Assembly: GCA_003132865.1 (NCBI GenBank)
Contig: PKYZ01000380.1
Span: forward strand, 1-13,063
Source: Bryobacterales bacterium
GTDB lineage: Bacteria; Acidobacteriota; Terriglobia; Bryobacterales; Bryobacteraceae
DNA length: 13,063 nt
Direction: 5' to 3'
In this document: in pieces, positions 6,327-12,954 of the stretch
Layout: every line of letters starts with the position of its first letter
Position numbering within the stretch: the stretch's first letter is position 1
Notes under the pieces: model-generated
Databases searched by the model: none
What the model was told of the DNA's origin: nothing
Seen by the model: the letters and a program-made list of their open reading frames with translations, nothing else
Translations under genes and position numbers: made by a program

Positions 6327-7859
6327 ATGGATCACGCCGGAGATGGCCGGCTTTCGCGCCGCGCGTTCGCGGGGGCGGCGGCTGCTTTCACGATCGTGCC
6401 GCGGCACGTGCTGGGCGCGCCGTTTGTGGCGCCGAGCGACCGGATCACGCTGGCCAGCATCGGCCTGGGCCGGCAGGGCCAGGCGGTCACCATGGAGCTG
6501 CTGGCGCGTCCCGACGTGCAGGTGGTGGCGGTCTGCGATTGCAACCGATTCAGCAAAGACTACGCGGAGTATGGCGAGAACGACCTGTTGAAGTCGGCGC
6601 GCGGCCTGCTCGGCGCGGGCTACGAAAGCTGGGGCGAGGACCTGGCATCGCCCGGCTTCGCGCAACTCACGCACGAGTTCCGGACCAGCCTCGGCATGGG
6701 CGGCCGCGAGCCGGCCAAGCGCCTGATCGAAGCCTATTACGGCTCGCGTAAAGGCTTCGGCTCCGGTTCCTACAAAGGCTGCGCGGCTTACAACGATTAC
6801 CGCGAATTGCTGGAGAAGGAAAAGGACGTGGACGCGGTCTACGTAGCGACGCCCGACCACTGGCACGCGCCGATCTCGCTGGCGGCCATGAAGCGGCGCA
6901 AGCACGTGTTGTGTCAGAAGCCGATGACCCACACTATCGGCGACGCGCGGCGCATGGCGCAGATGGCGCGCGAAATGAAGGTGGCGACTTCGCTGCCCGT
7001 CAACAACCCGTCGAGCGAGGCCACGCGGCTGATCGCGGATTGGATCGCGGATGGCGCGATCGGGCATGTGCGCGAGGTGCACAACTGGTCGAGCCGGCCG
7101 TTCTGGCCGCAGGGAATCGACCGTCCCGCGGAGGCGCAACCGGTCCCCGAGGGCCTCGACTGGAATCTCTGGCTGGGCCCCGCGCCGGAGCGTCCGTTCA
7201 ATCATGCCTATCTGCCGTTTGCATGGCGCGGCTGGTACGATTTCGGCTGCGGCTCGTTCGGCGATATGGGCTGCTACAGCTTCGCGGGTGTGTTCAAGAT
7301 TTTGGGACTCACGCCGCCGGTGGGCGTGGAGGCGTGTTCCAGCGAGTCGTTCGACGAGAGTTTCCCGAAAGCTTCCATCGTGCAGCTTGACTATCCGGCG
7401 GTGGGCGACCGGCCCGCAGTGCGCATGTCGTGGTATGACGGCGGGCTGCGGCCCAAGCGGCCGGCGGGCCTGCGCAAGGAGGATCAGCACTATTTCCAGG
7501 CCGGCGAGGACAATGAAGGCATCTTGTACGTGGGCGATAAAGGGATGGTCCTGGCCGGGTTCAATGGGAACAACCCGCGCGTGTATCCGGAATCGAAGAA
7601 GTATCAACCGCCGGCGCGGCAACCGCGAGGACAGCGTCCGCGCGACGGGGCCATCGATCAGTGGATGGCGGCCGCGAAGGGCGGCGCGGCGGCGCCATTA
7701 GCCAACTTCGAGATACAGAGTCCGGTGACCGAGGCGTTTCTGCTGGGGTGCATCGCGCAGCGGTTTCCCGGCGAGCGGATTGAGTGGGACACGGCGAACA
7801 TGCGGATCACCAGTTCGGAGAAGCTGAACGCGTGGGTGGACCCGCCAGGGCGAGCATAG
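6327..7859 (+). CDS. Tat-exported Gfo/Idh/MocA-family oxidoreductase
   Basis: Probable NAD(P)-dependent sugar or polyol oxidoreductase acting outside the cytoplasm. ATG 6327 has GGGGAGG five bases upstream. The 510-residue product starts with a twin-arginine signal: SRRAF at residues 10-14, an Ala-rich stretch, and a likely cleavage region near residue 30 (GAP). The Rossmann fold has GLGRQG at 46-51, VVAVCDCN near 67-73, ATPDHWH at 174-180 and CQKP at 196-199, where most relatives have EKP with the catalytic Lys (kept here). The roughly 80-residue insertion between the second strand and YNDYREL (155-161) resembles the longer, Tat-type Gfo/Idh/MocA proteins common in Acidobacteriota and Planctomycetota. 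The C-terminal substrate domain contains WYDFGCGSFGDMGCY. Substrate cannot be told from sequence. It has no co-directional partner in the window. Confidence 0.93.
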   Translation: MDHAGDGRLSRRAFAGAAAAFTIVPRHVLGAPFVAPSDRITLASIGLGRQGQAVTMELLARPDVQVVAVCDCNRFSKDYAEYGENDLLKSARGLLGAGYESWGEDLASPGFAQLTHEFRTSLGMGGREPAKRLIEAYYGSRKGFGSGSYKGCAAYNDYRELLEKEKDVDAVYVATPDHWHAPISLAAMKRRKHVLCQKPMTHTIGDARRMAQMAREMKVATSLPVNNPSSEATRLIADWIADGAIGHVREVHNWSSRPFWPQGIDRPAEAQPVPEGLDWNLWLGPAPERPFNHAYLPFAWRGWYDFGCGSFGDMGCYSFAGVFKILGLTPPVGVEACSSESFDESFPKASIVQLDYPAVGDRPAVRMSWYDGGLRPKRPAGLRKEDQHYFQAGEDNEGILYVGDKGMVLAGFNGNNPRVYPESKKYQPPARQPRGQRPRDGAIDQWMAAAKGGAAAPLANFEIQSPVTEAFLLGCIAQRFPGERIEWDTANMRITSSEKLNAWVDPPGRA

Positions 7860-7865
7860 CTCGCC
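7849..7865. repeat. Perfect palindromic hairpin overlapping the stop codon
   Basis: GGCGAGC-ATA-GCTCGCC forms a 7-bp perfect stem with a 3-base loop, and the stop codon TAG (7857-7859) lies in loop and stem. It sits between two convergent genes but has no T-tract on either strand, so it is not a classical intrinsic terminator. A near-copy (GGCGAGC-TAC-GTTCGCC) occurs at 11257-11273. Together they suggest a small dispersed palindromic element that may slow convergent polymerases. Confidence 0.55.
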
Positions 7866-7885
7866 GCGTGGCTGGTGGCTGGTGT

Positions 7886-8659
7886 TTAGCTGTTTAGCTT
7901 GCGGGTGATTTTGGCGAGCATAGTGCGCGGGGCCAGGCGCGTCGAAAGCACCGTGAGCTTGTTGCTGAGACCGGCGATTGCCACGCGCTTGCCCGCCATC
8001 AGGCCGTCATAACCGACACGCGCGACGGCGGCGGCGCTCATCGCGGTTCCGGTGCGGAACAGGAGCGAATTCTGGTTGCCGGCGGTGGCCGCGAAGTTGG
8101 TTTCGGTGGGCCCCGGAATCAACGCCGTTACGGTCACGCCGGAGCCTTGCATCTCTTCGGCGATGGCCTCGGAAAACGAGAGCACGAACGCCTTGGATGC
8201 GTAGTACACGGCCATGAACGGTCCGGGTACGTAGGCTGCGGTGGAAGCCACGTTCAGGATCTTGCCGTTGCGCCGCGCGAGCATGCCCGGCAGAAACAGG
8301 CGGGTAAGCTGCGCCAGGGCGGCGACGTTCACCTGGATCATGCGCGCTTCCACTTCGTAATCGATTTCGGCGTATGCGCCGCAGGCGCCGAAGCCGGCGT
8401 TGTTCACCAACACGTCGATGGCGCCGCCCTGTTGCTGGAGCGCTTCGAAGATGCGCGGAGGCGCGCCGGGATCGGCGAGGTCGGCGGCGAGCGAGCGCGA
8501 CTGGATGCCGTGCGCGCGAGCGAGTTCGCCGCTCAGCGATTGCAGCTTTCGCTCGCTTCGCGCCACCAGAACGAGATCGTGCCGATGGGCCGCGAAGAGG
8601 CGCGCCAGTTCTTCGCCGATGCCGCCGGATGCGCCCGTAATCAGCACGGTGGGGTTCAT
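7886..8659 (-). CDS. Short-chain dehydrogenase/reductase (SDR)
   Basis: NAD(P)-dependent oxidoreductase of the classical SDR family, 257 residues, cytoplasmic. The start ATG 8659 is chosen because the cofactor motif follows at once, as in relatives; the longer open frame upstream covers the neighbouring gene. Visible features: VLITGASGGIG (glycine-rich motif, residues 8-15), AADLAD near 58-63, NNAG at 86-89, active-site Ser139 and Tyr152-x3-Lys156, and the PGPTET stretch that follows the last core strand. The C-terminal basic segment (RLAPRTMLAKITRKLNS) is typical of the DltE-like SDRs. It lies 20 bases downstream of the TetR gene on the same strand, so they are probably one transcript under TetR control. 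No strong Shine-Dalgarno is seen; translation may depend on the upstream gene. Confidence 0.92.
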   Translation of the reverse strand: MNPTVLITGASGGIGEELARLFAAHRHDLVLVARSERKLQSLSGELARAHGIQSRSLAADLADPGAPPRIFEALQQQGGAIDVLVNNAGFGACGAYAEIDYEVEARMIQVNVAALAQLTRLFLPGMLARRNGKILNVASTAAYVPGPFMAVYYASKAFVLSFSEAIAEEMQGSGVTVTALIPGPTETNFAATAGNQNSLLFRTGTAMSAAAVARVGYDGLMAGKRVAIAGLSNKLTVLSTRLAPRTMLAKITRKLNS

Positions 8660-8679
8660 ATATCGATAGGCTATCAGGA

Positions 8680-9279
8680 TTAGCTGGGCGGGCTGAGAAC
8701 CTGCCCCACGCCCATGCTGAACGCGCAGAAGCGCAGCACTTCGGCCTTGGAGCGCCAAGGGAATTGGCCGGCGTTGGCCAATTTGGCGATGCCGTGCACC
8801 AGAGACCAGGCGTGGTAAGCCAGCCGCTCGGGATCGCCGGTGGGCATCTGGTGGGCGGCCTGGCTGTCGCGCACGAAACCGAGCAGGGTTTGGAAACAGC
8901 GATGGGCGGCGGCCGCACACTCGGGATAGTCCGGCTGGCGCCAGGGCGCGTCGAACATGGCGGCGAAGTGCTGCGGCCAGCGCAAGGCGAAATCCACGTA
9001 GGCCAGGCCGCTGCGGCGCAAGCGGTTGATGGGGCTGGCCTGGCGGCTGCCGCGGGCCATGGCGCGCGTGAGACGGTCGAAGCCATCCGTGGCCACAGCC
9101 GCCAGCAAATCGTCCCGATCGCGGAAATGGCGGTAGGGAGCGTTATGGGAGACGCCGGCGCGCCGGGCCGCCTCGCGCAGGGTGAAGCCGCGCGGGCCGG
9201 TTTCGGCGATCAACTCGATGGCCGCCTCGAGGAGCGCTTGCTTCAGATTTCCGTGATGGTAAGGCCGGACGGCGGGCAC
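8680..9279 (-). CDS. TetR/AcrR-family regulator with WHG-type C-terminal domain
   Basis: A 199-residue transcriptional repressor. The N-terminal DNA-binding domain shows KQALLEAAIELIAETGPRGF, then the HTH EAARRAGVSHNAPYRHF (about residues 36-52) and DDLLAAVA. The ligand domain carries WSLVHG at 158-163, the signature of the WHG/TetR_C_33 group. The start is GTG 9279, about seven bases after a -10 (TAGAAT) on the same strand, so its message may be leaderless; no good Shine-Dalgarno precedes it. It is divergent from the FAD oxidoreductase gene, with 59 bases between the start codons that contain two matching palindromes, the likely operators. It probably represses itself, the SDR behind it, and the divergent enzyme, and is released by a hydrophobic substrate or product (ligand inferred). 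Confidence 0.93.
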   Translation of the reverse strand: MPAVRPYHHGNLKQALLEAAIELIAETGPRGFTLREAARRAGVSHNAPYRHFRDRDDLLAAVATDGFDRLTRAMARGSRQASPINRLRRSGLAYVDFALRWPQHFAAMFDAPWRQPDYPECAAAAHRCFQTLLGFVRDSQAAHQMPTGDPERLAYHAWSLVHGIAKLANAGQFPWRSKAEVLRFCAFSMGVGQVLSPPS

Positions 9280-9285
9280 ATTCCA

Positions 9286-9314
9286 ATTCTACCAAATAAT
9301 GTTGACAGCAGCAA
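9286..9314 (-). promoter_or_regulatory. Probable promoter of the tetR-SDR unit
   Basis: On the minus strand TTGCTG (complement of 9309-9314) and TAGAAT (complement of 9286-9291) are separated by 17 bp. The -35 is a weak match and the -10 good. The predicted start of transcription falls at about 9279-9280, on the GTG start codon. It overlaps the upstream palindrome, which fits autorepression. Confidence 0.5.
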
Positions 9315-9318
9315 CTTT
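9298..9318. promoter_or_regulatory. Operator copy 1 (imperfect palindrome)
   Basis: AATGTTG-N7-CAACTTT, one base from a perfect 7-bp inverted repeat. It covers the -35 of the plus promoter and the -35 of the minus promoter. Same architecture and spacer as copy 2, 31 bp further on. Likely target of the adjacent TetR protein. Confidence 0.65.
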
Positions 9319-9331
9319 GCGGGCGTATAAT
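9302..9331 (+). promoter_or_regulatory. Strong sigma70 promoter of the FAD oxidoreductase gene
   Basis: Both hexamers match consensus: TTGACA (9302-9307) and TATAAT (9326-9331), 18 bp apart. Transcription should begin near 9338, at or next to ATG 9339. The -35 lies in operator copy 1 and the -10 in operator copy 2, so TetR binding would block RNA polymerase. Confidence 0.85.
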
Positions 9332-9349
9332 GTTGCTGATGTCAACATT
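9329..9349. promoter_or_regulatory. Operator copy 2 (perfect palindrome)
   Basis: AATGTTG-N7-CAACATT is a perfect inverted repeat that extends to 8-bp arms (9328-9350). It covers the end of the -10, the transcription start and the first codons of the FAD oxidoreductase gene. Its spacing of 31 bp from copy 1, near three helical turns, puts both on the same DNA face. Confidence 0.75.
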
Positions 9350-10958
9350 AACGCTGCCCAACGATACCATTGTAGGAAACGCGGGCGTTTCCTACAAACA
9401 GCACCCGCCGGAGGGCGAGTGGGACGCCATCGCGATCGGCTCCGGCATCGGCGGACTGGCGTCCGCGGCCCTGCTGGCCCAGCGCGCCGGAAAACGCGTG
9501 TTGGTGCTGGAGCGCCACTACACCGCGGGCGGATTCACGCACGTGTTCCACCGCCCCGGATACGAGTGGGACGTGGGGGTCCACTACATCGGCGAGATGG
9601 GCGCAGGCGAGCCCATGCGCGCGCTCTTCGACGAGATTACCGAAGGGCGCCTGAAATGGAACGCGATGCCGGAGGTCTACGACCGCATCAGGATCGCGGA
9701 CCGCTCCTACGATTTCGTCAGCGGGGCGGAGCGCTACGCGGAGCGCATGCGGGAGTACTTTCCGCGGGAAGGCGCGGCCATCGGCCGGTACGTGGCGCAA
9801 GTGCACGACGCGGCGCGCGCCAGCAGATTGTTCTTCGCGGAGAAGGCTATCCCCGCGGCGCTGGCCCGCGTGGCGGGACCGCTGATGCGCCGGCGATTCC
9901 TGAGCTACGCGCGGCGCACGACCGCGGAAACACTGGCGCGCCTCACCGGCAATGGCGAACTGATCGCGGTGCTGACCGGACATTGGGGCAATTACGGCCT
10001 TCCGCCGGGCCAGAGCAGCTTTGGCATGCATGCGGTCATCGCCGAACATTATCTGGAGGGCGCGTTTTATCCGGTGGGCGGCGCATCGCGCATCGCCGCC
10101 AGTATCGCGCCGGCGATCGAGCGCGCGGGCGGCCGGATCCTGGTGGGCGCCGAGGTCCGGCAAATCCTGCTGGACGCGCGGAACCGGGCGATTGGCGTCC
10201 GCATGGCGGATGGCCGCGAGTTGCGGGCGCCCCTGATCCTGAGCGACGCGGGAGCCTGGAACACGTACGGCAGGCTGCTGCCGCCGGACGCGCCGGGGCG
10301 CGCGCAGTCGCTCGCGGAAATCGAATGCATTCCGAATTCGATGGGCCATCTGAGCCTCTACGTCGGGCTGCGTCGCGACGCCGGCGAGCCGGAATTCGGC
10401 GATACCAACCTGTGGATCTATCCCGGCGCCGATCACGACGCGAACCTGGCGCGCTATGCGGCCGATCCGCAGCAGCCTTTTCCAGGCCTGTTCATTTCGT
10501 TCCCTTCGGCCAAGGACCCCGAATTCGTGCAGCGCCACCCTGGGCGCGCCACCATCGAAGTGGTGACGCTGGCGCCCTACGGTTGGTTCGAGCGCTGGGC
10601 GGACACGCGCTGGAAGCGGCGCGGCGCGGATTACGACGCGCTGAAGCAGAGACTCGCGGAGCGCATACGCACCGAATTGGAGCGGCACGTGCCAGCGGTG
10701 CGCGGGAAGATCGACTACTGCGAACTTTCGACGCCGCTCTCGACATGCCACTTCGCCAATTCTCACCAGGGCCAAGCCTATGGACCCGCCCCGACGCCGG
10801 AGCGCTTTCGGGCGCGCGCGCTGGGCCCGCGGACGCCGGTCCGCAATCTCTATCTGGCGGGCGCGGACGCAGCCGTGCTGGGAGTCACCGGCGCGTTGGT
10901 GGGCGGGGCACTGGCGGCGTCGGCGGTGCTGCGGCGGAACGTGCTGGCGGCCCGTTAG
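9339..10958 (+). CDS. RetSat/phytoene-desaturase-type FAD-dependent oxidoreductase
   Basis: FAD enzyme of the COG1233 type, 539 residues, close in motif style to all-trans-retinol 13,14-reductase and carotenoid CrtI/CrtO-like enzymes; it should reduce or desaturate an isoprenoid or similar lipid. The Rossmann motif IAIGSGIGGL (residues 31-40, FAD binding) is followed by VLVLERH (Glu58 contacts ribose), AGGFTHVF (63-70) and WDVGVHYIG (77-85), as in RetSat relatives. The C-terminus carries the second FAD contact, NLYLAGADAAVLGVTGALVGG. ATG 9339 is preferred over the in-frame ATG 9330, because 9330 lies inside the TATAAT box. The message would then have no leader. It is divergent from a TetR gene that overlaps its promoter with two operators and is accompanied by an SDR. 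The substrate cannot be stated, and I see no other carotenoid gene nearby. Confidence 0.92.
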   Translation: MSTLTLPNDTIVGNAGVSYKQHPPEGEWDAIAIGSGIGGLASAALLAQRAGKRVLVLERHYTAGGFTHVFHRPGYEWDVGVHYIGEMGAGEPMRALFDEITEGRLKWNAMPEVYDRIRIADRSYDFVSGAERYAERMREYFPREGAAIGRYVAQVHDAARASRLFFAEKAIPAALARVAGPLMRRRFLSYARRTTAETLARLTGNGELIAVLTGHWGNYGLPPGQSSFGMHAVIAEHYLEGAFYPVGGASRIAASIAPAIERAGGRILVGAEVRQILLDARNRAIGVRMADGRELRAPLILSDAGAWNTYGRLLPPDAPGRAQSLAEIECIPNSMGHLSLYVGLRRDAGEPEFGDTNLWIYPGADHDANLARYAADPQQPFPGLFISFPSAKDPEFVQRHPGRATIEVVTLAPYGWFERWADTRWKRRGADYDALKQRLAERIRTELERHVPAVRGKIDYCELSTPLSTCHFANSHQGQAYGPAPTPERFRARALGPRTPVRNLYLAGADAAVLGVTGALVGGALAASAVLRRNVLAAR

Positions 10959-11302
10959 GGCCGAGCTACGCGTGGAAATTGGCTTCCGTTTTGAGCTTTT
11001 ATTGAAAACAAAGGATCAAATTGGGTTCGTTTCGTAGTCTTGTTTGGGTTCGTCCACCCGGATCAGTATGCGGATTTCAAAGATCGAGGGGGAAAGAGGA
11101 CCCATTGCGGGACGTCGTCGCGGATGTGTATCGCGCGACGCTCTACCCGGTGTAAGCGTAGCACGGCGGCGACGGGGATTCGGTTGACGGATTGCCTTTG
11201 GCCGTTTGTTTTCAGCGTGGACGGGGCATGCGCGATGCGTCACCGTGGCCGGGAAGGGCGAGCTACGTTCGCCGGCCGGGTCCAGGGGACCCCGCGCAGA
11301 CC
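10959..11302. other. Intergenic stretch with short direct repeats, no gene
   Basis: After the oxidoreductase stop no credible gene is seen; frames on both strands are composition artefacts. TTGGGTTCGT occurs at 11021-11030 and again at 11044-11053. A GAGCTACG motif appears just after the stop (about 10964) and again inside the hairpin at 11257-11273. There is no clear T-tract terminator for the upstream gene. Confidence 0.5.
11257..11273. repeat. Second copy of the GGCGAGC hairpin
   Basis: GGCGAGC-TAC-GTTCGCC, a 7-bp stem with one G-T pair and a 3-base loop, nearly the same as the hairpin at 7849-7865. It lies in the noncoding stretch about 30 bp before the left inverted repeat. No T-tract follows. 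Confidence 0.5.
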
Positions 11303-11350
11303 GGGGGGCTGCCCATTTTTAACATAGGCGCTAACTTAAGCAACGCTCAG
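11303..11350 (+). repeat. Left inverted repeat (IS-end-like)
   Basis: A G-rich/C-rich mini-stem (GGGGGGCTGCCC), a T-tract, then CATAGGCGCTAACTTAAGC (11323-11341). Its core is found inverted at 12852-12870 with 18 of 19 matches, and the G-run, C-run and T-tract outside the core also correspond, with small gaps. Similarity fades beyond about 11345. Confidence 0.8.
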
Positions 11351-11490
11351 TGCCGTGGAGTTTCCTTTGCCCTGGAAGCTGCTGACCTCCCTGATGCCTA
11401 CCCTCGGCCCATTTCCGCCGCTTCACATGTCAAGGATGCGCGTGATACGGACAAGTGCCCACGTTGGCAATGCCTGGTCATCAACCGGAG

Positions 11491-11661
11491 ATGCCGGAAA
11501 ACACACTTCTTGCGAAGCAAGATCGCACGGGGGTTGGCAAGGCACGCAAACCAGTAAAAATGTTCCGCGCCGACCTGTACGCCCGTGTTTCCACGCACCA
11601 TCAGCAGTACAGAACCGTGTCCAGAGGGAGCCTGAAGGCCAAGTATGATGGAATGTGTTAG
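11491..11661 (+). pseudogene. Truncated serine recombinase (resolvase/invertase) N-terminus
   Basis: From ATG 11491 a 56-codon frame contains MFRADLYARVSTHHQQ, which matches the start of serine recombinases: the first strand, Y-x-R-V-S with the catalytic Ser, then T-x-x-Q. After about 11608 the translation (TVSRGSLKAKYDGMC) no longer resembles the family and stops at TAG 11659-11661. Serine recombinases are 180 to over 500 residues, so only the first 20 or so family residues remain. It lies between the left inverted repeat and the methyltransferase gene and marks a rearrangement breakpoint near 11608. Confidence 0.6.
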
Positions 11662-11670
11662 GCCTTGGCC
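11637..11670. promoter_or_regulatory. Inverted repeat upstream of the methyltransferase gene
   Basis: GGCCAAG (11637-11643) and CTTGGCC (11664-11670) form a perfect 7-bp inverted repeat with a 20-base spacer; TATGAT (11644-11649), a possible -10, lies in the spacer. It could be an operator or an RNA stem in the leader. No matching -35 was found. Confidence 0.3.
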
Positions 11671-11692
11671 CTTTGTTAGGAGGTAAACCGCG

Positions 11693-12676
11693 ATGCCGAC
11701 AAATCCCATGGAATGCATTTGGCCCGGCATCATTGCCGTGCAGGCGATTCATGCCGCGGCGAAACTGCGCATTCCCGACCTGCTTGCTTCCGGCCCTAAA
11801 ACAATCGCCGAACTCGCCGCTGGTTCCGGCGCGCATCCACCCAGCCTCGAGCGTCTGTTGCGCGCACTCAGCACTCTGGAAATGTTCGCGCCCACACGCG
11901 ACGGTCGTTTCCGCAACACGCCACTCACCGAGCTGCTTTGCACCGATCATCCCCAATCGCAGCGTAATACCGCCCTGTTTCTGCCTGCACCTTTTCTTTG
12001 GCGCCCGCTCGGAGAGCTTTACGAATCTGTCCGCACCGGCGACCCTGTGTTCGAACGAATCTTCGGGCAGTCCTTCTTCGATTACCTCGCCGCCCATCCG
12101 GCCGACGCCGCAGTCTTCAATGCCGTCATGACCCAGGGCATCGCATGGACCACTCCCGCGCTGCTCGCGGCCTACGACTTCTCTGGCTTCGAGCGGCTGG
12201 TCGACGTGGGAGGCGGCGAGGGTGCGCTGCTCAGCGCCATTCTTAAGGCCACACCGAGGCTCCATGGCGTCCTATTCGACCTGCCGCAGGTAGTGGCCCG
12301 CTCGTCCGAGATTTTGACTGGCGATATCGCCGTACGCTCTCAAGTCGTGGGCGGTAGTTTCTTCGACTCCGTGCCCGAAGGTGCCGACGCCTACGTAATG
12401 AAGGGCGTCATTCACGATTGGCCGGACAACGATGCCGCCACAATCCTTCGCAACACGCGCAGTGCCATGCGTCCGGACGGAACCCTCCTTCTCATCGAAG
12501 GAATCGTCGATTCGGCCGCCCGCCCCGTCGGAGTTATGGAACTGCTGATGCTCGTGATCGGCGGTCGTGAACGTACCGAAGCGGACTTCCGCTCGCTCCT
12601 TGCGGCCACCGGTTTCTCGCTCACCCGCATAATTCCGACCGAGGCGTCTTCGCTGATCGAGTGCCATCCTGAGTAA
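11693..12676 (+). CDS. SAM-dependent O-methyltransferase (plant/bacterial OMT type)
   Basis: Transfers a methyl group from S-adenosylmethionine to a hydroxyl of a small, often aromatic or polyketide-like, substrate. ATG 11693 follows AGGAGGT with eight bases between. The 327-residue product has an N-terminal winged-helix dimerisation domain (HAAAKLRIPDLL, TIAELAAGSGAHPPSLERLLRAL, residues 20-60). The methyltransferase_2 Rossmann domain follows with DVGGGEG (171-177, SAM), FDLPQV (195-200), GGSFFDSVP (220-228), KGVIHDW (237-243, with the His/Asp catalytic region) and LLLIEG (265-270). Length is normal for the family and it appears intact. It lies alone between the two inverted repeats, after a recombinase stub, so it may be a passenger gene. 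Its codon use is somewhat less GC-extreme than the genes at 6327-10958, by eye. Substrate unknown. Confidence 0.93.
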   Translation: MPTNPMECIWPGIIAVQAIHAAAKLRIPDLLASGPKTIAELAAGSGAHPPSLERLLRALSTLEMFAPTRDGRFRNTPLTELLCTDHPQSQRNTALFLPAPFLWRPLGELYESVRTGDPVFERIFGQSFFDYLAAHPADAAVFNAVMTQGIAWTTPALLAAYDFSGFERLVDVGGGEGALLSAILKATPRLHGVLFDLPQVVARSSEILTGDIAVRSQVVGGSFFDSVPEGADAYVMKGVIHDWPDNDAATILRNTRSAMRPDGTLLLIEGIVDSAARPVGVMELLMLVIGGRERTEADFRSLLAATGFSLTRIIPTEASSLIECHPE

Positions 12677-12791
12677 CTTTGGCCATCCCCAACCGGCTCC
12701 CACGAGGGCTGGCGCTACGCACGCCCCAGCGTCCGCGAATCCACTTGGACATAGAGTCGGCATATCGGAAACTGGCCTTTTCGGAGCCGAT

Positions 12792-12808
12792 CCTCGGAAA
12801 CGCCGAGG
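12792..12808. repeat. Hairpin downstream of the methyltransferase gene
   Basis: CCTCGG-AAACG-CCGAGG, a perfect 6-bp stem with a 5-base loop, 115 bp after the methyltransferase stop and 44 bp before the right repeat core. There is no following T-tract, so termination is possible but not supported. Confidence 0.35.
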
Positions 12809-12839
12809 AAGTCTTGTTGGGCGTTTATGGGAACCCAGT

Positions 12840-12886
12840 CCTAGCGAGAATGCTTACGTTAGCGCCTATGAAAACGGGGTCTGCCC
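12840..12886 (-). repeat. Right inverted repeat (IS-end-like)
   Basis: Read on the minus strand: GGGGCAGACCCC, a T-tract, then CATAGGCGCTAACGTAAGC (complement of 12852-12870). It is the inverted partner of 11303-11350. Its GGGG-TCTG-CCCC part is itself a small palindrome, and with the T-tract it would act as a terminator-like hairpin for transcription entering the segment. Confidence 0.8.
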
Positions 12887-12954
12887 CGCAGGAATCGTCG
12901 CGGCGCGACGGTAGTACAGGGCACAATCAAGAGGCCAAGAGATAAACTGGGGAG

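Larger units (their letters stand above)
11303..12886. mobile_element. Segment flanked by related inverted repeats, no transposase
   Basis: About 1.58 kb bounded by inverted repeats whose cores match at 18 of 19 positions. Inside are a short serine-recombinase stub and a complete O-methyltransferase gene. No transposase frame is present, so it would be non-autonomous, moved by an enzyme coded elsewhere. No clear target-site duplication could be seen, and the repeats could instead be two separate IS-end relics facing each other. The IS family was not identified. Confidence 0.45.

Noticed and set aside
6285..7622. A 445-codon antisense frame under the Gfo/Idh/MocA gene
   Set aside because: Shadow of a well-supported gene; no domain and no ribosome binding site.
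7849..7900. Intrinsic terminator between the convergent genes
   Set aside because: The stem is good but no T-tract follows on either strand; kept only as a hairpin repeat.
9348..10775. A 475-codon antisense frame
   Set aside because: Complement of a high-GC coding gene; Arg/His/Val-rich with no motif.
9299..11005. A 568-codon frame overlapping the FAD oxidoreductase gene
   Set aside because: It is an Arg/Gly/Ala-rich shadow frame, while the 9339-10958 frame carries complete FAD motifs.
11016..11557. Several frames between the oxidoreductase and the methyltransferase gene
   Set aside because: They contradict each other across strands and cross hairpins and the left inverted repeat.
12679..12945. 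An 88-codon plus frame after the methyltransferase gene
   Set aside because: It runs through the right inverted repeat and has no family likeness or good start.
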